From Halichondria panicea (lineage: Eukaryota; Porifera; Demospongiae; Suberitida; Halichondriidae): a stretch of DNA of 64,000 bases. Location: NCBI RefSeq assembly GCF_963675165.1, contig NC_087386.1, positions 2,978,169-3,042,168 of the forward strand, given 5' to 3'. Shown one piece after another: positions 20,901 through 33,438 of this stretch (within the stretch, counting starts at the first letter, position 1; the number at the start of each line of letters is the position of its first letter). The notes under the pieces were generated by a model, which saw only the letters and a program-made list of their open reading frames with translations, was not told the origin of the DNA and searched no databases. A program made the position numbers and the translations under genes.

Positions 20901-23581
20901 TGAGTCAACGGAAGGGAGAGGACAGTAAATTGCAGCAGGTAGGCGGGAATGGGTGGGGTTAACACATGTCATGCATACTAGCTGTCTGTGCATTTACACG
21001 TATCTCATATTGTCATCGTTATGTTGAATGTCATCACCATTTTCAGAGCCTCGAAACTCGTCAGAAGTTACCGATAGCAATCAAGGCCTCGGAGATAGTG
21101 TCAATGATACAACAGCATCCAGTGGTGATCATCCGTGGGAACACAGGGTGTGGGAAGACCACTCAGGTTCCTCAGTTTATACTGGATAGCATGATCGCTA
21201 GTGGGAAGGGGACACAGTGCAACATCGTGGTGACTCAGGTAACAATTAACCTTAGTACATGTATAAGTTTGCTTTGATCTATGGCTACGTTAATACATGT
21301 ACATGTACTCTTGGTTTAATGTACCTCACAGTAAAATGTAATTGTTAGTTTACAAGTGTACCTTAAATTGCTTGGTGCTCATGAATTGTTCCCATTGTTT
21401 TATCTCAAATTTTGCTGTGGCTGTTTCACTCCAGCCTCGTCGTTTGAGTGCCGTGTCAGTGGCCGAGCGTGTGGCCTGTGAGCGGTGTGAGTGGGTGGGG
21501 GAGACCGTGGGGTATAGTGTGAGGTTCGAGTCCGTCCTCCCTCGGCACTACGCCTCCATTCTCTTCTGTACTGTCGGTGAGTAGTGATCAGAACTTCATT
21601 GGACATTTTATTATCTATGTGTGCGATTGAGTGCATGTGTACTTCACGTGATCTTCTCTTCTCGTACTGCAGGTGTGCTGCTGCGTAAGCTCGAGTCTGG
21701 GCTGATGGGTGTGTCTCATGTCATAGTGGACGAGGTCCACGAGAGAGATATCAATGTGAGTTAGCCGTGATCAATGTGAGTTAGTCATAATCAATGTGTG
21801 AGTTAGCCGTGATCAATGTGAGTTCCATGAGTTTTATGATTATGTAACCGAATTTTTCTCAAGAGATATGCATGTATACACATAATCGATACAATGCCCC
21901 CCCCCCCCCCAGTCTGATTTTCTGCTGGTTGTGCTGAGGGACATGGTGCGAGTGTACCCACACCTCAAAGTCGTCCTCATGTCCGCCACCATCGACACCT
22001 CGCTCTTTGCTGCCTACTTTGACCACGCCCCCATACTAGAGATCGTCGGAAAAGCATTCCCTGTGCAAGGTGTGTATGTGTGTGAGGGCAGGCATAAGAA
22101 AAAGTGAACTACATAATTATGCTTAGAGATTAACTGCATGTGCTTGCGTAACTGAAGAAAAGAATTAGTAATTTGTGCTGTGCTTGTAACAAAGATTTGG
22201 TAAAAAAATGCGTAAATATTTTCACTAACTGGTAAAGGGTCATATCACTTACTAAGTTATTTTCACTAGAAGTCGGCATTTGGTAAAGGATCATTAGTTG
22301 TACAAACTCTATATTATAGAGTACTACCTCGAGGATGCTATTGAGATGCTTCACTTCATCCCCCAACCTCACATGAAAAAGAAGGAGGTGGAAATGGTGG
22401 ATGACGAGGAAACGGTTAGTCTGCATATGTGTATTATTATTTATTATCACGTTGTCAAGGTTATACAAGGGTGTAAGTAAAGGCATGCATGCAGTCCTTT
22501 CTGTGTTATATTATTTGGTCGTGTAGCCTTGAGGCATGATTTGGTAAGGGTCATCATGAATCCTCGTGTTGTATGCAATATTCAGGCAGCTAGCCCTTGA
22601 CAGTGATTTCATAAGGATCTTATTGGGTACCCAGTTCATGCATCACCTGATTATCCCTCCCTCTCCCCGGCACAGGAGAACCTGAACAAAGTGTGTGACC
22701 TCACCAAGTACAGCCTCCCCACCCAGCACGCCATGAGTCTCATGAGTGAAAGGGACATCCCCTTTGAGCTCATCGAGGCGTTGCTTGGCTACTTCAAGAG
22801 TTTGAATCATCCAGGAGCCGTGCTTGTCTTCTTGCCAGGCTGGAACACCATTTTCTCACTGCTACGACAGCTCTCCGCCCACCCCATATATGGTGGGTGT
22901 GGTCATACTTACATAAGTATATGTGGTCATGTTCAATACCAAAAGTGTAGAGTTTTTAATAGAAGAGTACAGTGTGTATAATTTTGTTCAGCAAAAAATA
23001 TATTGAAGTTTATATCGAAGTGCCATGCAAAGACCCAGCTGCATATCTGTCATAGGTCGTACTCGTCAATAAAATTAATCGGTGGGAACAATCTCATACG
23101 ATTTCTACGTGCCCTCCTCCTCCAGGCTCAACCCAGTATAGGCTCCTCCCCTGCCACTCCCAGGTCCCACGGGAGGAACAGCGTAGAGTATTTGAGCCAG
23201 TGCCGGAAGGGGTCACAAAGGTTATCCTGGCCACCAACATAGCCGAGAGCAGTATTACCATTGACGATGTGGTTTATGTCATTGATGCTGGAAAGTAAGT
23301 TTGAGAAACAGGTACTATAATTATGTACACTTGGATCCTTTACTATAATACATCATGCGTCAATGTTGTCCCAAGTCCATGCACATTCTAAGTGCATAAA
23401 TTGTGTTTAATTTTTTGTATGACTCCTAGTACTGAGTTTTTAGTTTTAATTAACAAACAAAGGACAAGTAACTTTAAATAAGGGTGACAAGTTCACTGTT
23501 GTATTATGATCTATAAACGAGCTGTGTACACATTAAATTACCCCCCCCCCCCCCCTTCCTCTCCACACACACACACACACG

Positions 23582-23620
<39 letters not shown>

Positions 23621-25178
23621 CCAAGATCAAGACATTCACATCTCACAACAACATGACCCAGTACAGTACTGTGTGGGCGTCCCGGACCAATCTTGAGCAG
23701 AGGTGTGGCCGTGCCGGACGAGTGAGGGAGGGCTACTGCTTCCATCTCTGCTCCAGGGCTAGATATGACAAGTAAGTAGTTTGGAGCGCATGTTATACTA
23801 GCTAATTTAAGCTGTGTCACGTACTGCATTAAAATAATGTGCACCCACGCATTAATTCTATGCTTAATTAGATAGTAGTGGAACCCCTTTATAAACAGAA
23901 ACCATAAAGGTACAAAGTGTACGGAAGTGGCTAGTATTGTGGAGTTGTTTTGCACACAAACTGTTACTGCCTTTATAGTTGGGAGGGGTAGCCATTAAGA
24001 GGGGTTCAGCAGTGCATCAAAATGTTCTGGTTAGTATACCACTTTCCCACTAAGAGACGTTTGATCAGACGTTGAAAGTAGGCCGAGAGATTATCGCTCT
24101 GTCTATTACCTTTTCTCTGTATGCACAGACTTCCCCTCCACATGACCCCCGAGATCCAGCGCATCCCTCTACATGAGATAGCCCTCTCCATCAAGCTCCT
24201 CAAACTTGGCCATGTTTCCTCATTCCTACAGCGAGCCATTGAAGCTCCACCCAGTGGGTCCGTCACTGAGGCCCTCGTATTGCTACGGGAGTTGGAGGCA
24301 CTCGACGTCAATGACGAGCTAACACCCTTGGGAACAATACTGGCTCGACTGCCCATTGAACCACGACTAGGGAGGATGATTGTGTTGGGCTCCATTTTTG
24401 GGTACGTCATGATGAGCTTTTATTTGCAATGATTTATGTCAGCTGCGCATTCTACATGTAGTTCTTCACCACGGAGTACATGTATCTATGATATAATTAT
24501 CACACGTGGCGGTGTTTAAACGGTGTTTAAACGTAAACTTGTCAATGGCAAGAATGTTGCCTGTGTAGGCCACATTTCAATGTTAGTGTACACCACGATA
24601 TAGGAGCTAACAGCATGACCCCCCCCCCCCCCCCCCCCCCTATACCCTATATACAGTGTGGGAGACGCCCTTTGCTCCATTGCTGCTCTAACAAGTTTCC
24701 AGGAACCGTTCATCGTACCCCCCAAGTTGAAGCGGTTGCCCTATGAGCACAAGAAATTTTCTGGGTACAGATCCAGCGACCACCTTGCCATGCTCAATGC
24801 ATTCTACCAATGGGAGGAAGCCAAGTAAGTCACATGACTTGCATGTGACTGGTGGGTGAGTGACGTGTGTATTGTTGTTCTGTATAGGTCTCAAGATGAA
24901 GCCTCTGCATTGGCATTTTGTGACAGTAACTACTTATCACTGTCATCTTTGAGAATGGCAGGCGAGGCCAGGGTGAGTGGGTGGGGCAGCGATATATTCA
25001 TGCGAGCAGTAATTACATAGAGTGAAAACTAGAATAAATATGGTTGTTCTTTTCTCTACAGGACCAATTGAAGCAGCTGCTCATTAACGCTGGCTTCCCT
25101 GAAGGTGAGTGTATGCCAGCTGCCCTGCGTGATACTGATCTTACGAGCCTATAGGCCTATTAATAATAGCACTCTCCT

Positions 25179-25258
<80 letters not shown>

Positions 25259-25270
25259 ACACACACACAC

Positions 25271-25365
<95 letters not shown>

Positions 25366-27073
25366 GCATGTTGTGTAATGATTCAATGTATACATGTACA
25401 ATATGTATGTTGGTTTTCTTCAAGAGCATGTCCATAATACATATACAGGCCAGTACACACTACTTCTATTTATGAACCATTGAGAATTACACGTATGCAG
25501 CCTTAAGTCATTGTACTAAAGTCCTTTCCTTATGTGCCCCCCTCCCCACAGAGTTGTTTGCGCCGTGTCCTGTGAGGGTGCGAGGGGAGGACAGTCGAGG
25601 GGACCTGGTGACCGCGCTCCTCTGTGCCGGCCTCTACCCCAACGTGTCCTACCACTTGGAGAAGAGAAGGTTAGTGACCTCGGACTCAAAGACGGCGCTC
25701 ATTCACAAGTTGTCAGTCAACAACATCCACAAGGATCCATTCTTCTCATCTCCGTATTTCATCTTTGATGAGAAGGTGTGTATTATCAGCTTTGAGACAT
25801 CTTTGTCATTGTAAGTATTTCCCTAACCAGTGTTAAAATTTCTCTTTTAAACCTCCATACCCCCCCCCCTCACACACACATGTGGATACAGCTGAAGACG
25901 CGAGCAATATCAGCCAAGGGTACGACCATGGTGGAGCCCATCCACCTCTTACTCTTTGGCTCCTCCTCTGTCATTTACCATGGCGATAATGTCGTCAAGT
26001 TGGACGAGTGGTAAGTTGGGCATGCATGACTGGATCTCTAGTCATGATCTAATGGATTGAGCTAGAGGAAGTCGTAATTAGGGGGTATACGTACACGTAC
26101 TGTACACGTAGGTTCCCCCAATCTCACCCCAACACAAAGCTACCTGGAAGTGTCTAACAGTTAAAGGAATGTAGTGGAAGTGACCTGGCTTGATTGTTAG
26201 CATACCTACCTGTAGCTCTTCCTCTGATGCTATGTCATTCATTGTACTGAATTGACCCTAGCCCTTCAAATAGCCAATTAATTTGTAGAAAGGACTTTTG
26301 TGTTCCTCAGAAGATCATATTTTCCCACTCTGTACAGGATTCCACTGACCTTAAGCCTGGAGACAGGCGCTCTGATTGGTGGATTGAGACAGGCCATTGA
26401 CGACATGCTCACACGCATGGCAACCAACCCAGCTCTGCTGTGTCGGCATTCTCCCCTGGATGACGAAATTATTCATGCTGTAGAGTCGCTTGTCTGCTTA
26501 AAAGCCACACCTGCCAATCCCCCACCCCCTATCCACAGATCTGTGTACGTTATTACTCATTGTATTTATAGAACTTTTGGTACTTTGCCTTGTTTACCAA
26601 CACACAGTTTAACACTATTATGTAATGTGATGTAACTTACATGTACAAGGCACATGATATGCTGAGTGTAAATCTGATTAAGATTTTAGCTAATTAGCTA
26701 AAATCTGTATTACCAGGTACAGTGGAACCTCTAAATATGGATACCTTTGGGGCCTAGAAAGTATCTGATTTCAATGATTATTTCTAAATATTGAGCTTTG
26801 ACGTTATTGAGTGTCCTGATTGTAAGAGGGGTCTTTATTTCAAAGATAGGTGTTCCACTGTATACGAGTGCTTGCTGAGTTCTCTAAACTACCCCCCCCC
26901 CACACACACACAGTCCCGCTCACTCTCCGTGGAGGGGTCAAAGTGCTCGTGGGTATAGAGGTCGTGGTTTCCGTGGTCGTGGTTTCCGAGGACGCTATGC
27001 TCCACGACGACCCGCCAGAGGTGGGTTCAGAGGTCACATGGGTCCACGACCACCATACAGAGGCTATTATTAG
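17945..27073 (+). CDS. DHX9: ATP-dependent RNA helicase A (DHX9)
   Basis: DExH-box helicase unwinding RNA and RNA-DNA hybrids. Twenty-four exons: 17945..18046, 18144..18555, 18717..18784, 19004..19128, 19822..19868, 20060..20196, 20382..20471, 20678..20938, 21047..21238, 21435..21576, 21673..21755, 21913..22069, 22320..22414, 22676..22892, 23126..23294, 23619..23771, 24129..24401, 24657..24824, 24888..24972, 25062..25104, 25552..25775, 25892..26010, 26338..26544, 26914..27073. All phases agree; product 1242 residues (human 1270). dsRBD1 lies in residues 1-70, then a Pro/His-rich linker with PHTPP-type repeats, then dsRBD2 at about 199-290. Helicase motifs: P-loop GNTGCGKT 445-452, DEVH 545-548, SAT 577-579, QRCGRAGR 793-800. 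The C-terminus is an RGG/RGF tail (1190-1242). Several introns end in CA or poly-C runs used as the pyrimidine tract. Confidence 0.95.
19165..19550. mobile_element. Degenerate MITE-like element in DHX9 intron 4
   Basis: Imperfect ~26-bp inverted ends: tactgtatagcgaataaatg at the left against the reverse complement of cgccaaatttacccgctgta at the right. Directly after it, 19551-19585 forms a small hairpin (tgcccctag / ctaggggca). Several mismatches suggest an old copy. Confidence 0.5.
23560..23618. repeat. (CA)n microsatellite forming a 3' splice region
   Basis: A CA run of nearly 60 bp, preceded by a C homopolymer, ends in cacag. This is the acceptor of DHX9 exon 16, which starts at 23619. 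The microsatellite itself occupies the position of the polypyrimidine tract. Confidence 0.85.
25179..25364. repeat. Long (CA)n microsatellite in DHX9 intron 20
   Basis: About 186 bp of almost pure AC dinucleotides with a few gcac and aaacacactc interruptions. Open frames across it on both strands (runs of TH, CV) are artefacts of the repeat. Confidence 0.95.
26214..26650. repeat. Segmental duplication source block: DHX9 exon 23 and flanks
   Basis: This block recurs in degraded form at about 36860-37215, including the intron sequence before the exon (cccttcaaatag), the exon body and the intron after it (cacagtttaacactattatg). It marks the left end of the duplicated segment. Confidence 0.8.
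26718..26862. mobile_element. MITE-like remnant of the tacagtggaacct family, DHX9 last intron
   Basis: 145 bp with ends tacagtggaacct and aggtgttccactgta. The longer, better preserved relative at 35641-36117 has the same ends. A remnant of its right end (gtgttccactgta) is seen near 41985 in the duplicate copy. Confidence 0.6.
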
Positions 27074-27183
27074 AACTATAAAATGTCATGTGAATATTTT
27101 GATGTGATATCACTGTGTTTTGTATTTGTTTATTGTCACTTATGTTTCACCAACAATATTAATGTGGAGAACAAGTGTGTTAA

Positions 27184-27189
27184 AATAAA
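27184..27189 (+). terminator. Probable DHX9 polyadenylation signal
   Basis: AATAAA 111 bp after the DHX9 stop codon, followed by a T/G-rich stretch (gtgttgtctcattg) about 30 bases later. It is the first consensus hexamer downstream of the stop. Confidence 0.6.
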
Positions 27190-30100
27190 CCAATGAGTAA
27201 ACACCTCTGCGTCTCCTAGTGTTGTCTCATTGTTAGACAAGAAGTGCACGTTTGTGTTCCGTAACTAAGGTGTGTGTTTGTCTTGGAGTAGCTTGTGCAG
27301 TCACCTTGTCTGCTACGGTTGTACACATATTTAGGGAAAGCGTGCATGCATGTGTGTGTTAGAAAGGTCTTTGTGAATAATGATCTAATTGCCAATACAT
27401 TGTTTCAATCTCCTTTTGTGCCTGAGGCTAAACTTCAACTCATACACCGTGTGCATGATAAGTATTTACGTACCCTTTAGCCAAGTCAGCTAATTGCTAT
27501 TGAACTCCTCTATTCAGTGAAGCGTACATAATATTTAGGGAGAGCGTGCATGTGTGTTCATGTGTGGGGCTTCGTGAATATCTTGCCAATACATTGTTTC
27601 AGAGGCTAACTTCAACTCGTACACAGTGTGCATGATAAGTATTTACGTACCCTTTAGCCAAGTCAGCTAATTGCTGTTATCTGAACTCCTCTATTCAATA
27701 GTGAATATTGAATTATGTGAAACGTTTACATTCTGGTTACATTTAAGGAGCTATGGAACTCAATGCTTGGCTGTTTATGTGTTGTTGTCCCTACACTTGC
27801 GTACCTTCGTAATGTATTACTTCATCAGGTATAATCTCTTCGCTTCCTACTCATTAACCTTGCATGGTTATTGGATGACTATACATTAGTCTGACTCGTG
27901 TCATTTTGATTCATGATAACATCAGCAATTTCAAAGAATGTCTGTAGGTATAATTTTATGGCTTTTTCTATTTGTGCTAGTGGGAGGTGGCTCAGTTGGA
28001 ATTTAAACGAAGTATTTAAATTATGCATAGTTTATTCCCCCTTGTCCGTATTCATATACACAAGCTTTTAACTAGCTGTTCACTACATACATGCAGGAGG
28101 GGGTCGGGTCGTCTCTCTTTATAATTAGTGGGTGGGTATTATAACTTTGAGATTGCAAACAACACACTGTATTTGCTATATTAATTAATAAACAAGTTTG
28201 CAACAGAGTACCCTATTTGGACTCAGGTTGCATGTGTCCTCTCTCTGTTTGTGATGCAACCTTCACCTCATACACAATGCATGTATTTACAAAACAGTTG
28301 TATTGTGTATACATGTTGACCAACACGCCCACCTGATTGTGTGCCCATGCTCCCTATAGGAATGTACAGGAAACCACAACACAGGAGTGCTAAGAGTGCT
28401 AAAATTACTAGACTGCTAAGAGTGCTAAAATTACTAGACCGCTCATGCATGCACTGTCTGTTGCAAGATGAGACTTATAATTTATAATTAACCCTTTGTT
28501 AACGCTTTGTATAGTATCCTGTGTCAAATCACATGATGGTATTGAACAAATTGCAGTTGCACCATTAATTTTTATTCAACCATGCATTACGTTATATGCA
28601 TGTAATGCATGGTGTGCATGATCTTGGGGGTCATGGGTCATGTTTTATAAAGGAAGTTCAATTCAATTATCAAATCTGTGATATAGGTGTGAATGCTCTA
28701 ATAAGGTAAGGTAAAGCACATGATTGACTCTGACTTCCTGATTGATAAGATATGACTCCGGGTTATTGTGTCCTTTCAAACTGCAAACATTTGACATGCG
28801 CATTATTATGTTTAATTTAATTGACGTACGTACCACATCCATGTATGTGCCTCTGCTTTAAAACCCATTGTTCCTGCATGTCAGCTGCCTATCATAAACA
28901 GGACACAGTCCCATCAAAGTTGGACCGTAGATGCTAGTAGCAGGAAACTATTGAGTAAGGGTCTGTTTGTTTTGTTTGTTTTGTTTTTTGGCTGGTCATG
29001 CACACTTGAGTCCTATGCATGCTCCCCAATAATAATGATGAAATGTATTGGTCTCTGCATAATAACTCCTCTTAGTGGCCACCCTTGCGATATGTAAAGG
29101 GGTGCCCATGCATGTCCTAAATGTACCCTCAATATAATTATGTACACCAAAACATTGTTTCCTAGCTGTTATAGAGGGCTTCTGCTGTCTTATAATATTG
29201 GTTGACTCCTGTCTCACAAACAGACGTCTTTCTGCTGTGTATATGATGTATATGCCTCAATTCTAGTCGAGACAATTGCTTGTACATGTATCCTGTCTCA
29301 CAAACAGACGTCTTTCTGCTGTGTATATGCCTCCATTCTAGTCGAGACAATTGCTTATACATTACGGTGCCAGTCGAATGTATCTTTATACACATCAAAA
29401 TATGAATTTTATGACCATGGATCGAGTAATGGTCACCTCACAACACTTAATGCTGCGGTTGCTATGTACCACATTCCAGTGGGGGCTTCTGTGGGGTAAC
29501 TAGCCATATTCTGTGAACATTATTTTCCTTCCCCTTTTCACCACTGATAATATATTTTAATTCTTCTGATCAAACATTTTTGTTGATCTCCTGAGTCTTT
29601 GAAGTGGAGTTTTAATTAGCAAAGAGAAACCACTTCTTGTATGGCTGATTCCTTAGATCTTTCAGGGCACCTGTGTAAATAAAGCAGTACCTGTATAATG
29701 ATGTCTAAATATTTTATGGTGAACCTTTAATTTCAAAACACATGCAGTTAATTACTCTAGGTGTTGATGATGTCAATTCAGGTGGTAATTGTGTATGTAA
29801 AGACTCAGTTGAGCAATCAGCTGGAGCTGTTAATTAATCACAGCTGGCTACTACCTGCTAGACCTCCTCAAGTAACTGAAATTGAGCTGGGGAACAATGT
29901 ACCATGGCAGTTAGACTACCTAATATGGTAAACTTCATCAAAGTGTCCATAGAATAATAAGATAGTGCGTGTGCCTATACTGATTACACCTACGCTATTT
30001 AGCTTTCATCTTCCTTGGGAGGGATCGCATACCCTTTACTCTCGGGACATGTTTGGCCAACAGCATCATTGTGTGCCTCATGCATGGCTCAATTTGGGGA

Positions 30101-31694
30101 TTCCTATACAGGAAGTTTCCTTTGCACTGCCACCTTTTGCCCTCACTTTAGGTAATATCGATATAATATCCTGCAACATTTCGGGCTGGTTGATTCATTT
30201 AACATACGTACACATGTAGCTAGAGTATGTACACACACGTCATATCATGGTGGAGAGTGTGGGTCGACCTTGTAGGGAGTCTTCTTGGCTGTATGACTGA
30301 CATGTGTATGTAGATGAATATGCATGTGAATGAAAAATGCACTTTTTGGTGTGTAGTGTTCTTAACGGTTGTTGACGAATAGATACCTTTTCTACTATTA
30401 TCAGCTAGGAAACTGGTAGGCATTATTCCCTAGGCAGAGACCTAGGCTCACATCTCTCAGTGCCTGTATTCATTTCCTATAACCTTTGTGGGGTCAATTA
30501 ACTTTAGCAGATTAGTAAGGACAGCCACTGTGGCTTGTTATGTGTACACTGATAGTCCACGTGTAATGTTGAGAATCTCAATTAACTATCACACGATCCA
30601 GGCTGCCATTGAATTTCCATTTTGTTTGATTCAAATAGTGCCAACAGTGGTACATGCAATGTAGTAAACACATTAAAAATGTTGTACAAACACTAGTTAT
30701 GAAGGGGCCCAGATGTTACTTGTGTACGACTCAAGTTCAACTTTTATATCATTATTATTTTATCTGCAGGTCTATATTCAGCTCGGGATATTTGGATAAC
30801 AAGATTATAGTACACACTGTAAGGCTTTTATTATTCCCCTTCACATTTATTGCAGATCTGCATTTTAATTTGTTCTGGCAAACACTTACAAATCTGCTTC
30901 TTTCAGCAATCTCACGATAATCTTTAAATTGCTTCGTAGCCATATACAAAAACTTCATAAGCAGAAAGCTGTAGCAGATATATTGAACCTTGTCAATAAT
31001 GTGATTGAGGTATGATTCGAACATGATGATTTTTTAAGGGGGCTGCTGTTGCATGCATGGTTCTTGGAATTGTGCGTATAAACACAGTATGTGCACAAAC
31101 TAGTCACTTTGTTGTGTTGAAAAACACAAAAAGTGGAAGCTAGCAATAAGCACTAAACCCAGTTACTCTAATCAATACACAGACATGAATACAAATGAGT
31201 TGCCAGCAATATTCTATATACTTATGTGACCGTAGATTTTGTTAAGAGGTTTTCGTGGTATTTTGAGTAGTCAGTGTACGTGTTTGTGCTCGTTAAATCA
31301 AACCACATGTTTGTCATGTTTCAGCCATGGCAACTGTGGCTCATGCCCACCTCGGTCAGAAAAGTGGAAAATCAAAAGCTGCGTGAGTGTTGAGCCTGCA
31401 TAATGAGTGGGATGCTCCTGTGTTATTGTATATTGTATGGTCCGTAATTTTTCAGGCATGCAGTTTTATTTTTTAATTCCCTTATTTGGTTGCGCTTAGA
31501 CACCAATGCTCAATGTTGACTAACTTGCGTGTGCCACATTATCTCACCAGCCCTCCTTGACAACAGGTTCTTCAAATTTTATTGCTCATTTTAAGTGCAT
31601 TTGTTGCTTAGACAAACAGAAACATACATGTTAATAGTGTGTATAGTCTAATAAATAGCTGTTTTATGTATTGTTCATAATTATAATATTCGTT
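27190..31694. other. Long non-coding spacer between DHX9 and ankyrin gene A
   Basis: About 4.5 kb without a supportable exon on either strand. Nearly all of it has a diverged counterpart at 42233-45986. Small local duplications occur, for example 28390-28440 (gctaaaattactaga twice) and 29205-29355. An AATAAA on the minus strand at 31578-31583 could end ankyrin gene A transcripts. No RNA gene was recognised. Confidence 0.6.
29205..29355. repeat. Direct duplication of about 80 bp
   Basis: Two copies begin with tcctgtctcacaaacagacg and continue through gtatatg to ctagtcgagacaattgctt, starting near 29207 and 29290. The counterpart in copy B (near 43810) has a single unit, so this doubling happened after, or was lost since, the segmental duplication. 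Confidence 0.75.
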
Positions 31695-32933
31695 TTACTT
31701 TCTTCTTGTAATTGTCTTCCTTCTTCGTACAGGAGAAGATGGTTTGTTAGTTGCAGGTAGAACCTCAAGAACGTGGTAGATGTGTGTGTCAGCAAAGTCG
31801 TAGTGTGAGTACAGTGTACGTCTTCTCCTTGGTGGGGGTGGTGGGGGAGTGGAGCTGCTCTGTGGAGGTGGGGAAGGTGTAAGGCGTTGGGGTGGGGGAG
31901 AGGACTCGAGGATGTGGTAGATGTGCTCTGACACAGGTTTGCTGCGTCTCTTTTGCACATGTGGTCCCAAACTCTGTGGAGGTTGAGCTGGTTGAACCTC
32001 CAGTATGTGGTATACGTGCTTGTCTTCTTTAGGTGTCTGCTGCAATCGTTTCATAAAGTCTCTGATCTGTTGGTTCTTAGCCATGTCGTAGCAGTTTCTA
32101 CCCGTAATATCAACCTTGTCTGGGTCAGCTCCCAGTCTGATTAGAGTCTCGATACTCGTCTTGTTGCCTTTTTGGGCAGCAATGTGGAGAGCTGTAGCGA
32201 AGTTGAAGTCTGTGCCATTCACTTTGCAGCCACGATTTACCAATGCCCTGAGGGACTTGCTTACATGATCAGTGTTGCCTGTTTGCGGATCAGCATTGAT
32301 TACCACCCAATGTAGAGCACTGAATCCTCCCTTGAGATCTGTAGCGTTAACGTCAGCTCCTCGGTCGATTAGAGAGTTAATTACTTCGTCCCTACTGTGC
32401 ATTGCAGCATGATGAAGTACTGTTTGCTGGTTCTCATCTGCAGAGTTCACATCTGTTCCACTGTCAACAAAGGCCTCCACACTTAGCAAATCTCCTCTAG
32501 CTGCCATGATACAAAGTTCTTTCTGCTCTTGAGCCATTTTGAGCTCTGATTCTAGCTCGATTGTTCTTCTGATTGTTGTTCGACTTTTTCCTTTCATGTT
32601 GCCCCGCAGTCTAAGAATGGAGCGTTGTCTTCTAAGGCTTGCAGAGCGAGCTTTGTAGCCTCCAGTGCGGCGAATTGAAGTGCTTCTCCTCGGGAGTTGT
32701 GTGGAGGCATCTGAGGTCGTTTCTTTTTCTTTGGCTGGTCTCATCAATACCAGTGGTGATCGAAGTGATGTTGTAGTTGGGGCTTTCTTTCTGAATAGGT
32801 CTGTGTCACTCATGGGCCTCTGCTCATGAGATGCTTGGAGGAATAGTTGAGATGTGGTTGTCGCAACAAGACGAGGCTGGGACACACTCTGCACTGATTG
32901 CTGTTTTAGATTATTACTGCAGTTGTTACCCAT
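31695..32933 (-). CDS. Lipid-anchored ankyrin-repeat adaptor-like protein, copy A
   Basis: Intronless 412-residue gene; no family name recognised. The N-terminus MGNNCS fits the N-myristoylation pattern (G2, S6), with C5 placed for palmitoylation, so inner-membrane attachment is predicted. A basic Arg/Ser-rich stretch follows at about residues 80-125 (RRTGGYKARSASLRRQR), then four or five ankyrin repeats at about 138-290 (TVLHHAAMHSRDEV, ATALHIAAQKGN). The tail is proline-rich (PPPPPPRRRR) and carries one motif three times, H-[IV]-Y-H-[IV]-L-E, with tyrosines at 308, 339 and 386. YxxL within these resembles phosphotyrosine docking or sorting motifs, and PxxP stretches could bind SH3 domains. 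I infer a membrane-bound signalling adaptor. It is head-to-head with the dead AFMID exon 1 and about 94% identical in protein to copy B. Confidence 0.85.
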   Translation of the reverse strand: MGNNCSNNLKQQSVQSVSQPRLVATTTSQLFLQASHEQRPMSDTDLFRKKAPTTTSLRSPLVLMRPAKEKETTSDASTQLPRRSTSIRRTGGYKARSASLRRQRSILRLRGNMKGKSRTTIRRTIELESELKMAQEQKELCIMAARGDLLSVEAFVDSGTDVNSADENQQTVLHHAAMHSRDEVINSLIDRGADVNATDLKGGFSALHWVVINADPQTGNTDHVSKSLRALVNRGCKVNGTDFNFATALHIAAQKGNKTSIETLIRLGADPDKVDITGRNCYDMAKNQQIRDFMKRLQQTPKEDKHVYHILEVQPAQPPQSLGPHVQKRRSKPVSEHIYHILESSPPPQRLTPSPPPQSSSTPPPPPPRRRRTLYSHYDFADTHIYHVLEVLPATNKPSSPVRRRKTITRRK

Positions 32934-33097
32934 GATTTTGTTCTATTAGTTTAGTCCTTGCTTGCTTGCTTGCTTGGTTTAGTGCAACTAGAACTGCAGT
33001 ATTTTCTTTTATAGTCAACACTATGCGCGCAATCATCAATGCACTAGCTGTCATGCAGGATGTTTGCACGTTGAGGTCAGAGGGCTCACACTCTGCA

Positions 33098-33143
33098 TTA
33101 GCCTCGAATCCAGGCCGATTAAACGGCCTGGTCTCGAGGCTAA
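33098..33143. repeat. Palindromic element, agcctcga arms
   Basis: Arms of about 20 bp (ttagcctcgaatccaggccg and its near reverse complement) around a 6-base loop. Related arms occur at 35226-35281 and, in part, near 33735-33760. It lies in the shared upstream region of ankyrin gene A and is absent from the matching place in copy B, so it is probably an insertion. Confidence 0.75.
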
Positions 33144-33438
33144 CTCTGCTTGCGCGCAACTGATAGTAAAATGGCTGATGCTGGAGTAGTTGATATTAAC
33201 TCCCTCTCCATAGCTGAGCTGACACTCTATACAGCCCAAGTTGCTTGTCCAAGAAGTTAAACTGTGTGGACAGTCATTTAAATAAAAGGTACAAAAGCTG
33301 ATAATAATAATAAATTTATACTACTATACCGTCCGTATGTTAATGAAACTGGTTGTTTTCGTGGAATCAGTGTTTATTCCTACTGCAGGGGTGTGGCCAT
33401 TTGAACTTTTATCGTCGAAAATAAATCCGTGAAATGTT

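Larger units (their letters stand above)
26820..33288. repeat. Segmental duplication, copy A (DHX9 last exon to AFMID exon 1)
   Basis: Collinear with copy B at 41937-47586. Shared landmarks include the DHX9 last exon, the string gcgtctcctagtgttgt after it, the ankyrin gene and the first AFMID exon. Non-coding parts differ by many substitutions and indels. In copy A the DHX9 exon is functional and the AFMID exon is dead. Confidence 0.9.

Noticed and set aside
21738-21835. Repeated gatcaatgtgagttag just after DHX9 exon 11
   Set aside because: It looks like multiple donor sites, but only the first gtgagt after ATC AAT keeps the helicase frame; the rest is a short local tandem repeat.
25160-25437. 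Open frames rich in CV and TH on both strands
   Set aside because: They are translations of a long CA microsatellite in a DHX9 intron.
31326-31384. Short ATG-led frame starting MATVAHAH upstream of ankyrin gene A
   Set aside because: The copy B equivalent near 45669 does not keep length or frame, so there is no sign of protein constraint.
31664-31960. 98-codon frame overlapping ankyrin gene A (and its equivalent in copy B)
   Set aside because: It is a shifted-frame shadow of the proline-rich tail, open in both copies only because the DNA is nearly identical.
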